From positions 135,964,521 to 136,028,520 of the forward strand of contig NC_064621.1 in assembly GCF_023898315.1 (NCBI RefSeq): a stretch of 64,000 bases of DNA, written 5' to 3'. The position numbers and the translations under genes are program-made. Numbering within the stretch: position 1 is the stretch's first letter; each line of letters begins with the position of its first letter. The notes beneath the pieces are model-generated. The model ran no database searches, had not been told where the DNA came from, and worked only from the letters and a program-made list of their open reading frames with translations. This stretch comes from Schistocerca nitens. Lineage: Eukaryota > Arthropoda > Insecta > Orthoptera > Acrididae. This document shows positions 11,800 through 22,391 of the stretch, one piece after another.

Positions 11800-12320
11800 C
11801 AATCACTTTTGACAAGAAGTCCCTTAGAAGATCTGTGACCATCTTTAGTGCTTCATGAAAAGGCAGTAGTCCCGGTCACCAGTATGAAATGTATTCGCAG
11901 TTGCGAGTGTGGACAACCGTTAATTGTATTATGAAAATACGACAGTGAAAACATGTCTCCGTACCGGGACTGGAGCCCGGATTTCCCGCTAGTTGCCCTA
12001 TGATTGCGCTATCCAAGCAAGCTTCACGACCAGACCCGACCTTCCACATGTCGTCACCCATGTGTCTACAAAACGAACTCGTACATTCACTACGTATATT
12101 CCTGCACAGGAGAGACATTTCAATTGAAAGTCGCTTGCCCAGTGCCGGGGGATAAATACGAAATTGCGAATAAGTGCGATATTGCAGTGCCTGCGTTGTT
12201 TAGAAGTACGATTCAACATGGAATATAATTTTTAGTAATATTTCCTCATTACGGATTGCGGGATATCCCAGTCACCAGATCTGTGGTATAAATATACGGT
12301 ACAAAACAAGATATTAAACT
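11800..12320. other. No gene recognised
   Basis: The stretch contains a possible tRNA-like trace near 11960-12060 (CCGGGACTGGAGCCCGGATTTCCCGCTAGTTGC on the plus strand in pieces), too degraded to assign. Short frames only. Confidence 0.35.
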
Positions 12321-12321
12321 T

Positions 12322-14292
12322 AAAGATACATAGCTAACACTTGGTTCAAGGCTCATGAAAGAAGGTTGTATAGATGGAAGAACCCTGGAGCTATTAGAAT
12401 GTTTCAGACAGTTTATTTAATGGTAAGAAAGAGATTTAGGAACCAGGTTTTAAATTGTAAGACATTTCCAGGGGCAGATGTGGACTCTGACCACAATCTA
12501 TTGGTTATGAATTGTAGATTAAAACTGAAGAAACTGCAGAAAGGTGGGAATTTAAGGAGATGGGACCTGGATAAACTGACTAAACCAGAGGTTGTAGAGA
12601 GTTTCAGGAAGAGCGTTAGGAAACAATTGACAGGAATGGGGGAAAGAAATACAGTAGAAGAAGAATGGGTAGCTTTGAGGGATGAAATAGTGAAGGCAGC
12701 AGAGGATCAAGTAGGTAAAAAGACGAGGGCTAGTAGAACTCCTTGGGTAAGAGAAGGCATACTGAATTTAATTGATGAAAAGAGAAAATATAAAAATGCA
12801 GTACATGAAGCAGGCAAAAAGGAATACAAACGTCTCAAAAATGAGATCGACAGGAAGTGCAAAATGGCTAAGCAGGGATGGCTAGAGGACAAATGTAAGG
12901 ATGTAGAGGCTTATCTCACTAGGGGTAAGATAGATACTGCCCACAGGAAAATTAAAGAGACCTTTGGAGAAAAGAGAACCACTTGCATGAATATCAAGAG
13001 CTCAGATGGAACCCCAGTTCTAAGCAAAGAAGGGAAAGCAGAAAGGTGGAAGGAGTATATAGAGGGTCTATACAAGGGCGGTGTACTTTAGGACAATATT
13101 ATGGAAATGGAAGAGGATGTAGAAGAAAATGAAATGGGAGATATGGTACTGCGTGAAGAGTCTGACAGAGCACTGGAAGACCTAAGTCGAAACAAGGCCC
13201 CGGGAGTAGACAACATTCCATTAGAACTACTGACAGCCTTGGGAGAGCCAGTCCTGACAAAACCTTACCATCTGGTGAGCAAGAAGTATGAGACAGGCGA
13301 AATTCCCTCAGACTTCAAGAAGAATATAATAATTCCAATCCCAAAGAAAGCAGCTGTTGACAGATGTGAAAATTACCGAACTATCAGTTTAATAAGTCAC
13401 AGCTGCAAAATACTAACGCGAATTCTTTACAGACGAATGGAAAAAACTGGTAGAAGCCGACCTCGGCGAAGATCAGTTTGGATTCCGTAGAAATGTTGGA
13501 ACATGTGAGGCAATACTGACCCTACGACTTATCTTAGAAGAAAGATTAAGGAAAGGCAAATCTACGTTTCTAGAATTTGTAGAGTTAGAGAAAGCTTTTG
13601 ACAATGTTGACTGGAATACTCTCTTTCAAATTCTGAAGGTGGCAGGGGTAAAAGACAGGGTGCTGAGGGAATTAGATTAGGAAATGAGACACTCATAGAA
13701 GTAAAGAGTTTTGCTATTTGGGGAGCAAAATAACTGATGATGGACGAAGTAGAGAGGATATAAAATGTAGACTGGCAATGACAAGGAAAGTGTTTCTGAA
13801 GAAGAGAAATTTGTTAACATCCAGTATTGATTTAAGTGTCAGGAAGTCGTTTCTGAAAGTATTTGTATGGAGTGTGGCCATGTATGGAAGTGAAACATGG
13901 ACGATAAATGGTTTAGACAAGAAGAGAATAGAAACTTTCGAAATGTGGTGCAACAGAAGAATGCTGAAGGTTAGATGGGTAGATCACATAAGTAATGAGG
14001 AGGTACTGAATAGAATTGGGGAGAAGAGGAGTTTGTGGCACAACTTGACTAGAAGAAGGGATCGATTGGTAGGGCATATTCTGAAGCATCAAGGGATGGC
14101 CAATTTAGTATTGGAGGGCAGCGTGGAGGGTAAAAATCGTAGAGGGAGACCAAGAGATGAATACACTAAGCAGTTTCAGAAGGATGTAGGTTGCAGTAGG
14201 TACTGGGAGATGAAGAACCTTGCACAGGATAGAGTTGCATGGAGAGCTGCATCAAACTAGTCTCAGGACTGAAGACCACAACAACAACAAAA
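12322..14292 (+). mobile_element. RTE-type LINE (copy B) with catalytic core deleted
   Basis: This plus-strand copy keeps more of the 5' end than the others. The frame 12366-13091 begins inside the AP endonuclease C-terminus (DVDSDHNLLVMN, containing the SDH motif) and runs through the linker. 13101-13490 starts the reverse transcriptase (NKAPGVDNIPLELL, ENYRTISLISHSCKILTRILYRRME). After a frameshift the sequence reaches FEFVELEKAFDNVDW-like codons near 13570-13620. At about 13650 it jumps to sequence corresponding to 43063 in copy C, losing about 365 bp that include the GVRQG and FADD motifs. 13718-14260 holds the C-terminal part. It ends in CAACAACAACAA at about 14278-14290. It is dead as a reverse transcriptase. 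Confidence 0.92.
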
Positions 14293-14381
14293 ATACGTAT
14301 TTCAACAACGCGGCAAAATCTGACGACCTGACACTTCATGTTCGGGCGCCAATATAATATGAATATTTATACATGTGTTTG

Positions 14382-14412
<31 letters not shown>

Positions 14413-15937
14413 ATTTTTGATTGAGATTTTTACTTTTAGTCGTAACTGGTAGCTGAATTTTGGTTGCTGCCTCCTTGAATGATCAGCTTCTGCACCAGTT
14501 GGTGACGTATTGCAATTTGGAGGAAGTTATTATTCTTTAAAGTTTAAAATACGACTCTGTTAGTTACTTGGCCGTATTGCGGATAGCTTTGAGCCCAAGT
14601 TTTCGTAGCTTTTCATACCTAAAGGAACCACTGTTGTAAGTAAATAAGATCAGTCAGCAATCTGCTTTTCGTGAGAAAAGGAGATTGCTTGGCACACAAA
14701 CTTCCTTCAAACTACACGTCCTGCTATATCAATTTATGAGAGGTTGTTACTTATTGAATGAAAACTGTAGACAATTCATTTCTTTTCCTGTATTTTAGTG
14801 AACCTTGTACCCTTACAGTTCTGTCGATTGATAGATGGTGACAAAAATGAAGTTCACCTCCTTTTCCAAAAACAAGATATTTCTATTCCTGACTTCCAGA
14901 AAATTTGTATACATAAATGTTTAACAACTCTTACACATACTTTACTCGGTTTTATCTCTAAAATATCAATATTCATTAAATGTAATAATACGTTCTGAGC
15001 GACGGCCTAGCAACACGTCCTCTTTCCACAAGATACAGATTAAAAGTGCACTTTTTTTTAATAAATCAATTGCCTGTTTTTAGAGTCCATACTCAAAGAT
15101 TCACAACTACTATCGTTGCGGGGATTGCGCGCTAAAGAGTTTGTTGCTGTCCAGCTGCGCTTCACTTCACTTCAAGTCCTTTTTGAATCACATTTATGTT
15201 TTCGGTATTTATATACATTACTGCGCTTCTCATAATAAAATCAGGCTCAAATTAGTTTAAAAAAAGGGGCAGTGAGGCTCACATAACATTACAGAAAGTA
15301 CCTTTCAAAAACCATATACAGTCCTATGTCGGCTCTTATTACAATTCAGCGAGCTACCATAGCCAAAACTGACACAGGCAGTGCAACATAGCACACAGTA
15401 AACAATTCTGCCAGCAAGTGGCGTTTGTAACAATGTGATTATGGCGACAGACCCATCTGTTATACGACAAGGCTTCTTGAAACTTGAATTACTTAACACT
15501 TGTAATCTATTTCCATGCTTCCTCCATTTCCACCTTTTATCAGCTTTTAAATCTGAGCTTTTATTGTATAGAAGTCATATTTTACTACGCTTCCTGTTAA
15601 TTGTAATTTACTTGGCATTTTAATAGGTTGTTAAAGTTTGAGTCCCATGTAGAATTTTATTATTGTTTTAAACATAAAAGTTTCTAATTATTTGTTATCG
15701 CTCCGCCCTATTTATAGTTTATTGTTAGCTTACGAATTAAAATGACTGACGGCTGAGGCTTTTTTGTCTCGGTGGAATCATTGACGATGACGCTACTACG
15801 CATAGAAGTTTTATGTTTCCTTTTACCGTAATAAAATGTCTTACTCCCTGCTTATCCACATTTTTAAAAAAATTACATTTCTGATCCTTTATTATCTTGG
15901 TTGTTATATACTATTGCTTTTAAACACAACTGATATA
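14293..15937. other. No gene recognised; contains GA microsatellite
   Basis: Apart from the GA repeat, this is AT-rich. A frame of 66 codons ending near 14998 is preceded by a pyrimidine tract and TTTTAG at about 14798, which could be an acceptor. No family is recognised and I do not call an exon. Confidence 0.45.
14382..14409. repeat. (GA)n microsatellite
   Basis: About 14 perfect GA dinucleotide units. Confidence 0.98.
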
Positions 15938-16355
15938 CAGGGTGATCCATTGATAGTGACCAGGCGAAATAGCTCACGAAATAAGCGTCAAACGAAAAAA
16001 CTACAAAGCCCGAAACTTGTCTATCTTGAAGGGGGAAACCAGATGGCGCCATGGTTGGCCTGCTACATAGCGCTGCCATAGGTCAAACGGATATCAGCTG
16101 CGTCTTTTTAAATATGAACCCCTATTTTTATTACATATTCGTGTATTATGTTTTAGTTGGACCACTTTTTTCGCTTTGTGATAGTTAGCGCTGTAATAGT
16201 CACAAACATATGACTCACAATTTTAGACGAACAGTTCGTAACACGTAGGTTTTATAAATTAAAATACAGAACGTAGGTACGTTTGAACATTTTATTTCGG
16301 TTGTTCCAATGTGATACATGTACCTTTGTGAACTTATCATTTCTGAGAACGCATG

Positions 16356-16553
16356 GCCGGCCGGAGTGGCCTAGCGGTTCTGCGCACTTCAGTCTGGAAC
16401 CGAGCGACCGCTACGGTCAAAGGTTCGGATTCTGCCTCGGGCACGGATGTGTGTGTCATCCTTGGTTACTTAGGTTTAAGTAGTTCTAAGTTCTAGGGGA
16501 CTGATGACCTTAGATGTTAAGTCCCATAGTGCTCAGAGCCATTTGAACCATTT
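16356..16553 (+). mobile_element. tRNA-headed SINE (family A), nested in the DD41D transposon
   Basis: Full-length family A SINE with A box TGGCCTAGCGG and B box GGTTCGGATTC (mutated). The 12-bp duplication TGAGAACGCATG at 16344-16355 and 16554-16565 lies in transposon sequence just downstream of the transposase stop. Confidence 0.94.
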
Positions 16554-16597
16554 TGAGAACGCATGCTGTTACAGCGTGATTACCTGTAAGTACCACA

Positions 16598-17656
16598 TTA
16601 ATGCAATAAATGTTCAAAATGATGTCCGTCAACCTCAGTGCATTTGGCTACACGTGTAACGACATTCCTCTCAACTGCGAGTAGTTCGCCTTCCGTAATG
16701 TTCGCACATGCATTGACAATGCGCTGACGCATGTTGTCAGGAGTTGTCGGTGGATCACGATAGCAAATATCCTTCAACTTTCCCCATTGAAAGACATCCG
16801 GGGACGTCATATCCGGTGAACGTGCGAGCCATGGTATCGTGCTTCGACAAACAATCCATCTGTCATGAAATATGCTATTCAATACCACTACAACAGCACG
16901 CGAGCCATGTGCCAGACATCCATCATCTTGGAAGCACATCGCCATTCTGTCATGGAGTGAAACGTCTTGTAGCAGCATCGGTAGAACATTACGTAGGAAA
17001 TCAGCATACATTGCACCATTTAGATTGCCATCGATAAAATGAGGGCCAGTTATCCTTTTTCCCATAATGCCGCACCATACATTAACCCGCCAAGGTCGCT
17101 GATGTTCCACTTGTCGCATCCATCGTGGATTTTCCGTTGCGCAATAGTGCATATTATGCCGGTTTACGTTACCGCTGTTGGTGAATGACGCTTCGTCGCT
17201 AAATAGAACGCGTGCAGAAAATCTGTCATCGTCCCGTAATTTCTCTTGTGCTCAGTGCCAGAACTGTTCAGAGTCGTCGCCATGCAATTCCTGGTGCATA
17301 GAAATATGGTACTGGTGCAATCGATGTTGATGTAGCATTCTCAACACCGACGTTTTTGAGATTCCCGATTCTCGCGCAATTTGTCTGCTACTGATGTGCG
17401 GATTAGCCGCGATAGCAACAAAAACACCTACTTGGGCATCATTATTTCTTGCAGGTCATGGTTGGCGTTTCACATGTGGCTGAACACTTCCTGTTTCCTT
17501 AAATAACGTAACTATCCGGCGAACAGTCCGAACACTTGGATGATGTCGTCCAGGATACCGAGCAGCATACATAGCACACTCCCGTTGGGCATTTTGATCA
17601 CAATAGCCATACATCAACACGATATCGACCTTTTCCGCAATTGGTAAACGGTCCAT
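16598..17656 (-). pseudogene. Mariner-superfamily transposase with DUF4817-type N-terminus, two stops
   Basis: The frame runs 353 codons from ATG at 17656 to TAA at 16598-16600, without a net frameshift. The N-terminus (AEKVDIVLMYGYC, YPGRHHPSVRTVRRI, FKETGSV) matches the helix-turn-helix domain known as DUF4817. The core has VLFSDEASF (first Asp), a central WCGIMGKRITGPHFIDG-type strand, FQDDG (second Asp) and ARSPDMTSPDVFQWG (third Asp), with 41 residues between the last two. DD41D spacing is reported for rosa/visitor-type elements. TGA replaces an Arg codon near 17456 and a Trp codon near 17260. It is inactive but little decayed. Confidence 0.85.
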
Positions 17657-17907
17657 TTTAACACGGGTAATGTATCGCTAAGCAAATACCATCCGCACTT
17701 GCTTATTGTTACGTGACACCACGTACTTATACGTTTGTGACTATTACAGCGCCATCTATCACAAAGCGAAAAAAGTGGTCCAACTAAAACATTGGTATTT
17801 CTTTACGTACTACACGATTATGTAATAAAAAATGGGGGTTTCTATTTTTAAAAACGCAGTGTGATATCCGTTTGACCTATCGCAGCGCCATCTAGCGGGC
17901 CAACCAT

Positions 17908-18233
17908 GATGGTAATCAAGTGAAGAATGTTACTGGTTTGGAAGCATTTAATGCAAGAGATGTTATAGCCTACCGCACATTTCATGTTGGAGAAGTGTAT
18001 AATAGGGACTTGGGTATTTCCTACTTCATATCTAACCAGCCGTTTTCGTTTAGAACAAGGAATCATCGTAAAATTAATGAACAGGAGAGTGTGTGTTTGT
18101 GGATTAAAGGTGCAGGAAGATGTGCTAAAGTACAAGTTACTGGAGATGTAACACATTATTATAGAAATTAAAATATACATTCTCTTATCCTTTCCTATTA
18201 TCCTTTATAAAAAAAAAAAAAAAAAAAAAAAAA
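17908..18233 (+). pseudogene. Possible 5'-truncated processed retrocopy with poly(A) tail
   Basis: An open frame enters from about 17908 without an ATG and runs at least 84 codons to TAA at 18169-18171. The protein has ordinary amino-acid composition (FNARDVIAYRTFHVGEVYN, ISNQPFSFRTRNHRKINEQ, CLWIKGAGRCAKVQVTGDV) and resembles no transposon protein I know. ATTAAA, a polyadenylation signal variant, overlaps the stop at 18167-18172, and 25 A follow at 18209-18233. The stretch interrupts the right inverted repeat of the DD41D element. These are the marks of a reverse-transcribed host mRNA 3' end, but I could not identify the parent gene or a convincing target-site duplication. An unknown LINE 3' end is the alternative. 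Confidence 0.4.
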
Positions 18234-18520
18234 CTACATTGATCTTGTCAAAAGCCGAGAAGCGATTCTTCTTGGTGTTGTAGCCCTCTGGGGCACTCTG
18301 GGATGCTCTCTGTGTGACCTCAGAAGTTAATCTCATATTTCCATCTGGCCCGGTCACTATCAATGGACCACCCTGTATATCGGACTCTCTGTACTGTAGT
18401 GTTCGCCTGATGTGTTACTGTCATGTAACATAGTTAGACGAAACTTGGACTACAGATAGGAAGAAATGCTACACTCAAGTGCAGAAGTTAACAGAAACAA
18501 AATACGCAATAAGGTGAACA

Positions 18521-18721
18521 AAAATGTTCAAATGCGTGTGAAATCTTATGGGACTTAACTGCTATGGTCATCAGTCCCTAAGTTTACACACTACTTAACG
18601 TAAATTATCCTAAGGACAAACACACACACCCATGCCCGAGGGAGGACTCGAACCTCCGCCGGGGCCAGCCGCACAGTCTATGACTGCAGTGCCCCAGACC
18701 GCTCGGGTAATCCCGCCCGGC
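18521..18721 (-). mobile_element. tRNA-headed SINE (family C)
   Basis: Minus-strand copy. The tail side reads AATGTTCAAATGCGTGTGAA, CTTAACTGCTATGGTCATCA, then CCCATGCCCGAGGGAGGACT and the B box complement GGACTCGAACCTCC. The duplication TAAGGTGAACA lies at 18510-18520 and 18722-18732. The tail is related to family A but has TTTACACACTACTTAACG in place of TAGAACTTAGAACTACTT, and the head is different. Confidence 0.93.
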
Positions 18722-18779
18722 TAAGGTGAACAGATATGACAGTTATATTCAGAGAAAATAATTACACTGAAGCTACTCC

Positions 18780-19380
18780 GATTCTTGATGGTCCCCTGAA
18801 CACTGCAGAAGGCAGAGCATTGTTCTTAATATGAAGGACGATCACCACGTACGCCAATGCGTGCCATGCAACGTAATCCCATGCTGTCAACCAGGTTGGT
18901 AAGGTATTATTGTGGTAGGGAGTTCCATTCCTCCAACAGTGCAGTTCACAACTGATGGATCAACGTTGTTGCACGTGGACGTGTTGCAATAGGTCTCCCA
19001 ACGCGTCCCATACGTGCTCGAAAGGATTTCAGTCGGTGACCGGTAGGCTAGCCAATTTGCCGAATATCCTATCATTCCAAGGGCTGCTCCACGTGCACAA
19101 CTCGATGCGGTCGCGCTTTGTTATTCATAAAAATGAAGTCGAGGCCGAAGGCATCCCTGGAAAGACGCACATGGGGAACGAGAACAGAATAATTGTTCGA
19201 AGCATTGGTGGTCAGTACACCGATGCAGCATGATGTACCCTGCACCATCAAAACGATTAGGTTCGACAACGGTCGTGACTGCATTACTTATTCTCACCTC
19301 TGGCCATATGAGGATACGTGATTGTCGAGGATGATATCCGGGACTGTCGATTGTAACATTACGCATATGTATTATTATAC
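18780..19380 (-). pseudogene. Tc1-like transposase relic
   Basis: Minus-strand motifs in shifting frames fit a Tc1 C-terminal half: ILIWPEVRISNAVTT (central strand, from GESLLVWGGI-type sequence), MNNKARPHRVVHVE (from QDNARPH, with the Asp lost), FEHVWDALGDLLQ (the Glu region) and LLEEWNSLPQ, then LVDSM and VRGD near the C-terminus. At least three frameshifts or stops are present. The ends were not found. Confidence 0.7.
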
Positions 19381-19775
19381 ATACGAGTTATATGACCGCC
19401 TGGAACTGGTAGAAGGCAAGGAAAATTTGTTTGTACGAGCAAGACGACCGGTAGGACCCAGGGCAGGTACAACGGCGAACAGCGTTTGGCCGGAAACGGG
19501 TAAAACCCCCAACAGCAAGAAATTGGACGGCAGCGCTCGCATAGTAGGAGGGCAGCAGATGCACCAGAAATGGCGGACTTTAAGCTAGACTGAAACATGG
19601 CTTCTTAACACCCTTGTAATTTCTATAATAAATCATAGTTACCTAATATAGAAAATATGAAAAATCTGCGATCTCAGAAAAACATCCAGTGAAACTATAA
19701 TATTTTCAATATCTTAAAAACTACGATGTTAATATTTTACGGTGACTATATTTTCACAGTGAACCTTATCATTAA
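19381..19775. other. No gene recognised
   Basis: Frames of 79 and 88 codons overlap on opposite strands, with no supporting motif. It grades into AT-rich sequence. Confidence 0.4.
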
Positions 19776-19789
19776 CAACTTGTAAACCA

Positions 19790-20415
19790 GAATGAGATTT
19801 TCACTCTGTAGAGGAATGTGCGCTGATATGAAACTTCCTGACAGATTAAAAGTGTGTTCCCGACTGAAACTCGAACTCGGGGCCTTTGCCTTTCGCGGGC
19901 GAGTGCTCTACCGTCTGAGCTACCCAAGCACGACTCACGACCCGTCCCCACAGTTTGGAAGATGGGAGACGAGGCACTGGCAGAATTGGAGCTGCGGGGA
20001 CTAGTCGTGAGTCGTGTTTGGGTAGCTCAGACGGTAGAGCACTTGCCCGCGAAAGGCAAAGGCCCCGAGTTCGAGTCTCGGTCGGGCACACAGTTTTAAT
20101 CTGCCAGGAAGTTTCACATCAGCGCACACTCCGCTGCAGAGTGAAAATCTCATTCTGGAAACATCCCCCAGGCTGTGGCTTAGCCATGTCTCCGCAATAT
20201 CCTTTCTTTCAGGAGTGCTAGTTCTGCAAGGTTCGGAGAAGAGCTTCTGTAAAGTTTGGAAGGTAAGAGACGAGATACTGGCAGCAGTAAAGCTGTGAGT
20301 ACCGGGCGTGAGTCGTGTTTGGGTAGCTCAGTTGGTAGAGCACTCGCCCGCGAAAGGTAAAGGTCCAGAATTCGAGTCTCGGTCCGGCACACAGTTTTAA
20401 TCTGCCAGGAAGTTT
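19790..20415. mobile_element. Composite of three tRNA-like modules inserted as one unit
   Basis: Two modules face each other as an inverted repeat (arms about 19787-19950 and 19997-20158, ends CCAGAATGAGATTTTCACTC and its complement). A third, in direct orientation, follows at about 20298-20415. Each module holds GGGTAGCTCAG...GGTAGAGCAC (A box) and GTTCGAGTCTCGGTC (B box), then CACACAGTTTTAATCTGCCA. The whole is bracketed by one 14-bp duplication, CAACTTGTAAACCA, at 19776-19789 and 20416-20429. The tRNA-like parts lack a normal anticodon loop (G in place of the invariant U33), so I do not call tRNA genes. Confidence 0.85.
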
Positions 20416-20429
20416 CAACTTGTAAACCA

Positions 20430-21160
20430 TTCATGCGTTTTCAATAAGAGACATCTCAGATGGTAGTAATTCACCATAGTTATATCCCTGAAAGCTACAC
20501 GTCTGTACCTAATTAATTTATTACGTATTTATATCTTTTTCATTATGCAAATGTGTAGCAGAATATGGTATCTCCCACAATAACACAGCAGCCGAATGCA
20601 GCATGAAATCTCATATCTTACCATACTTCTGTAGTTATTCAATCACTACGTTACTATTACTGCCAATAACTTACTTAAATATGTTTACAGTCGATATAAG
20701 AAACCAGTATAATTTGAAACTGGTCAATCACATGTTATAGCTGACACTACCGTTGAAAAGAGTGCCAATAGACACTTCTATCAAGCAAACATAAATAACT
20801 GTTTAAAAAATATTTAATGTATTTTGCTATCTTTTAATGTAAGCACAGTGGCTAAAGAACACTAGCTTATTTGTATACGAACAATCCTTTATTTATATTT
20901 ATTGTGAATGGCCCCACTGTGACAATGTTTATGACATTTCTTTACTTAAATATTGTTATAATGTATTTGTTTAATGCAGAAAGTGGTCAAGTTGAGGCAA
21001 AATAATGTCTAGAGAACTTGGCAAGGATGGCCGTCAGCCAATGAGAGAGGGTGACAGAACACTGCTGGATTCAAGTGGAGACAGGCGCTTGAGTGGTGTA
21101 CTCATGGGAGCGACTGGGGACGCTTTGAGGCGAGTGTTGGAATCAGGCAGTCCTGGCCTG
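20430..21160. other. No gene recognised
   Basis: AT-rich, no frame above about 60 codons and no repeat boundary seen. Confidence 0.45.
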
Positions 21161-21164
21161 TGGC

Positions 21165-21553
21165 CACTTTTACGTTGATTTGTTGTAAAAGGCAGATTTG
21201 CCTGTGGTAACATGTGTTAATCAATCATGTAGGCGATAGTCTGTGAGCGGTGAATGGCTGCTACAAGACTATCACTTTTGAGGCACTTTACGTTGAGACC
21301 TGACAGGAGGCAGACCTTTACGTTGAGATCTTACAGAAGGCCGACTGCCTGTGGAATAGTGCGAATTTCGGTCCTGAAGGTTATTGACTCTGGACTGTGA
21401 ATGACAGTTGTAGTATTTTAAATTGTGAGGGCACTTTTCATGGATGTCTAGTGGAAGGCAGACCTGACTTTGGTAATGTGGGTTACTCGGTCATGTGGAT
21501 GATTGACACTGGGCAGTGAATGGCCGCTGCAGTACGTGAAGTTTTGAAGGGAC
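21165..21553. repeat. Diverged tandem array, three units of about 119-148 bp
   Basis: Units start at about 21165, 21284 and 21432. Shared blocks in order are CACTTTTACGTTGA, AAGGCAGA, GCCTGTGG, GGTCATGT, GATTGACTCTGG, GTGAATGGC and a closing GAGGCACTTT. The second unit carries an extra internal copy of TTTACGTTGAGA. Similarity between units is moderate, so the array is old. Confidence 0.7.
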
Positions 21554-21652
21554 TAACTTTTGTGAGGTCGGAAGGAGCTCAATTGCAGAACTCCGATTTT
21601 TCCGCTTGCATTACGGAATATAGAATGGAAAGAGTATGAGTTTCTACTCATT

Positions 21653-21987
21653 CGCGAAAGCGTTACGGAGATGATAGATAAACTCCAGTGGAAGACTCTG
21701 CAGTAGAGACGCTCAGTAGCTCGGTACGGGCTTTTGTTGAAGTTAGGAGAACATACCTTCACCGAGGAGTCAAGCAGTATATTGCTCCCTCCTACGTATA
21801 TCTAGCGAAGAGACCATGAGGATAAAATCGGAGAAATTAGAGCCCACACAGAGGCATACCGACAATCTTTCTTTCCACGAACAATACGAGACTGGAATAG
21901 AAGGGAGAACCGATAGAGGTACTCAAAGTACCCTCCGCCACATACCGTCAGGTAGCTTGCGGAGTGTGTATGTAGGTGTAGATTATC
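21653..21987 (+). mobile_element. LINE 3' end fragment
   Basis: The plus-strand frame (RIKSEKLEPTQRHTDN, HEQYETGIEGRTDRGTQ, SGSLRSVYVGVD) and the terminal GTAGCTTGCGGAGTGTGTATG resemble the C-terminus and 3' end of an arthropod non-LTR element that I recognise as common in locust sequence. The clade is not certain. The reverse transcriptase core is absent. Confidence 0.55.
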
Positions 21988-21989
21988 TT

Positions 21990-22378
21990 TTTCTTCTTTA
22001 TTCTTTCACTGGTGCCATTTCCCGCACTGACGTAGGGTCGGCATTGTTAGGAACGGATTTGGCAAGGTTAGGATGAAAGGGTGGCCGGATGCCCCTCCTG
22101 CCGCCACCCAGTACCCCCCGGGAAGGAAGTAGTGTACCCCAGCTGTCTGCGTCTAGCGTAATTCACGGAATAGTGCGAACGTGTTCAGATGTCGGCGAGT
22201 CGTGTAACTGAGGCGGAACGTGGGGACCAGCCCGGTATTCACCTAGCGGGATGTGGAAAACCGCCTAGAAACCACATCCAGGCTGCCCAGCACACCGGCC
22301 CTCGTCGTTAATCCGCCGGTGCGCCTACCCGAGTCCAGGAAGCAGAGCGTTAGCGCTCTCGGCTATGCTGGCGGGTCT
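21990..22378 (-). mobile_element. tRNA-derived SINE (family D)
   Basis: Minus-strand element. The right side, read in reverse, gives a tRNA-like head (GACCCGCCAGCATAGCCGAG, then GCGCTAACGCTCTGCTTCC and GGACTCGGGTAGGCG). The left side has the body block GGTGGCCGGATGCCCCTCCT and the tail TTCTTCTTTATTCTTTCAC. The 13-bp repeat GTTTCTACTCATT occurs at 22379-22391 and also at 21640-21652, before the LINE fragment. Confidence 0.65.
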
Positions 22379-22391
22379 GTTTCTACTCATT

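Larger units (their letters stand above)
15938..18375 (-). mobile_element. DD41D-type mariner-superfamily transposon with nested insertions
   Basis: Terminal inverted repeats begin CAGGGTGATCCATTGATAGT (left) and CAGGGTGGTCCATTGATAGT (right, reversed). TA lies on both sides (15936-15937, 18376-18377). Subterminal inverted similarity continues for about 300 bp (for example GTCAAACGGATATC on the left and GATATCCGTTTGAC on the right), but the right repeat is interrupted at about 17908 by foreign sequence up to about 18340. A SINE lies at 16356-16553. The transposase gene is on the minus strand. Confidence 0.88.

Noticed and set aside
14798..14998. An exon after the TTTTAG acceptor-like site
   Set aside because: The frame is short, with no recognised family, and the pyrimidine tract is weak in an AT-rich region.
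19998..20095. A tRNA gene call at the GGGTAGCTCAG...GTCGGGCA module
   Set aside because: It is a member of a repeated module present three times within 700 bp, lacks U33 in the anticodon loop and lies inside an inserted composite.
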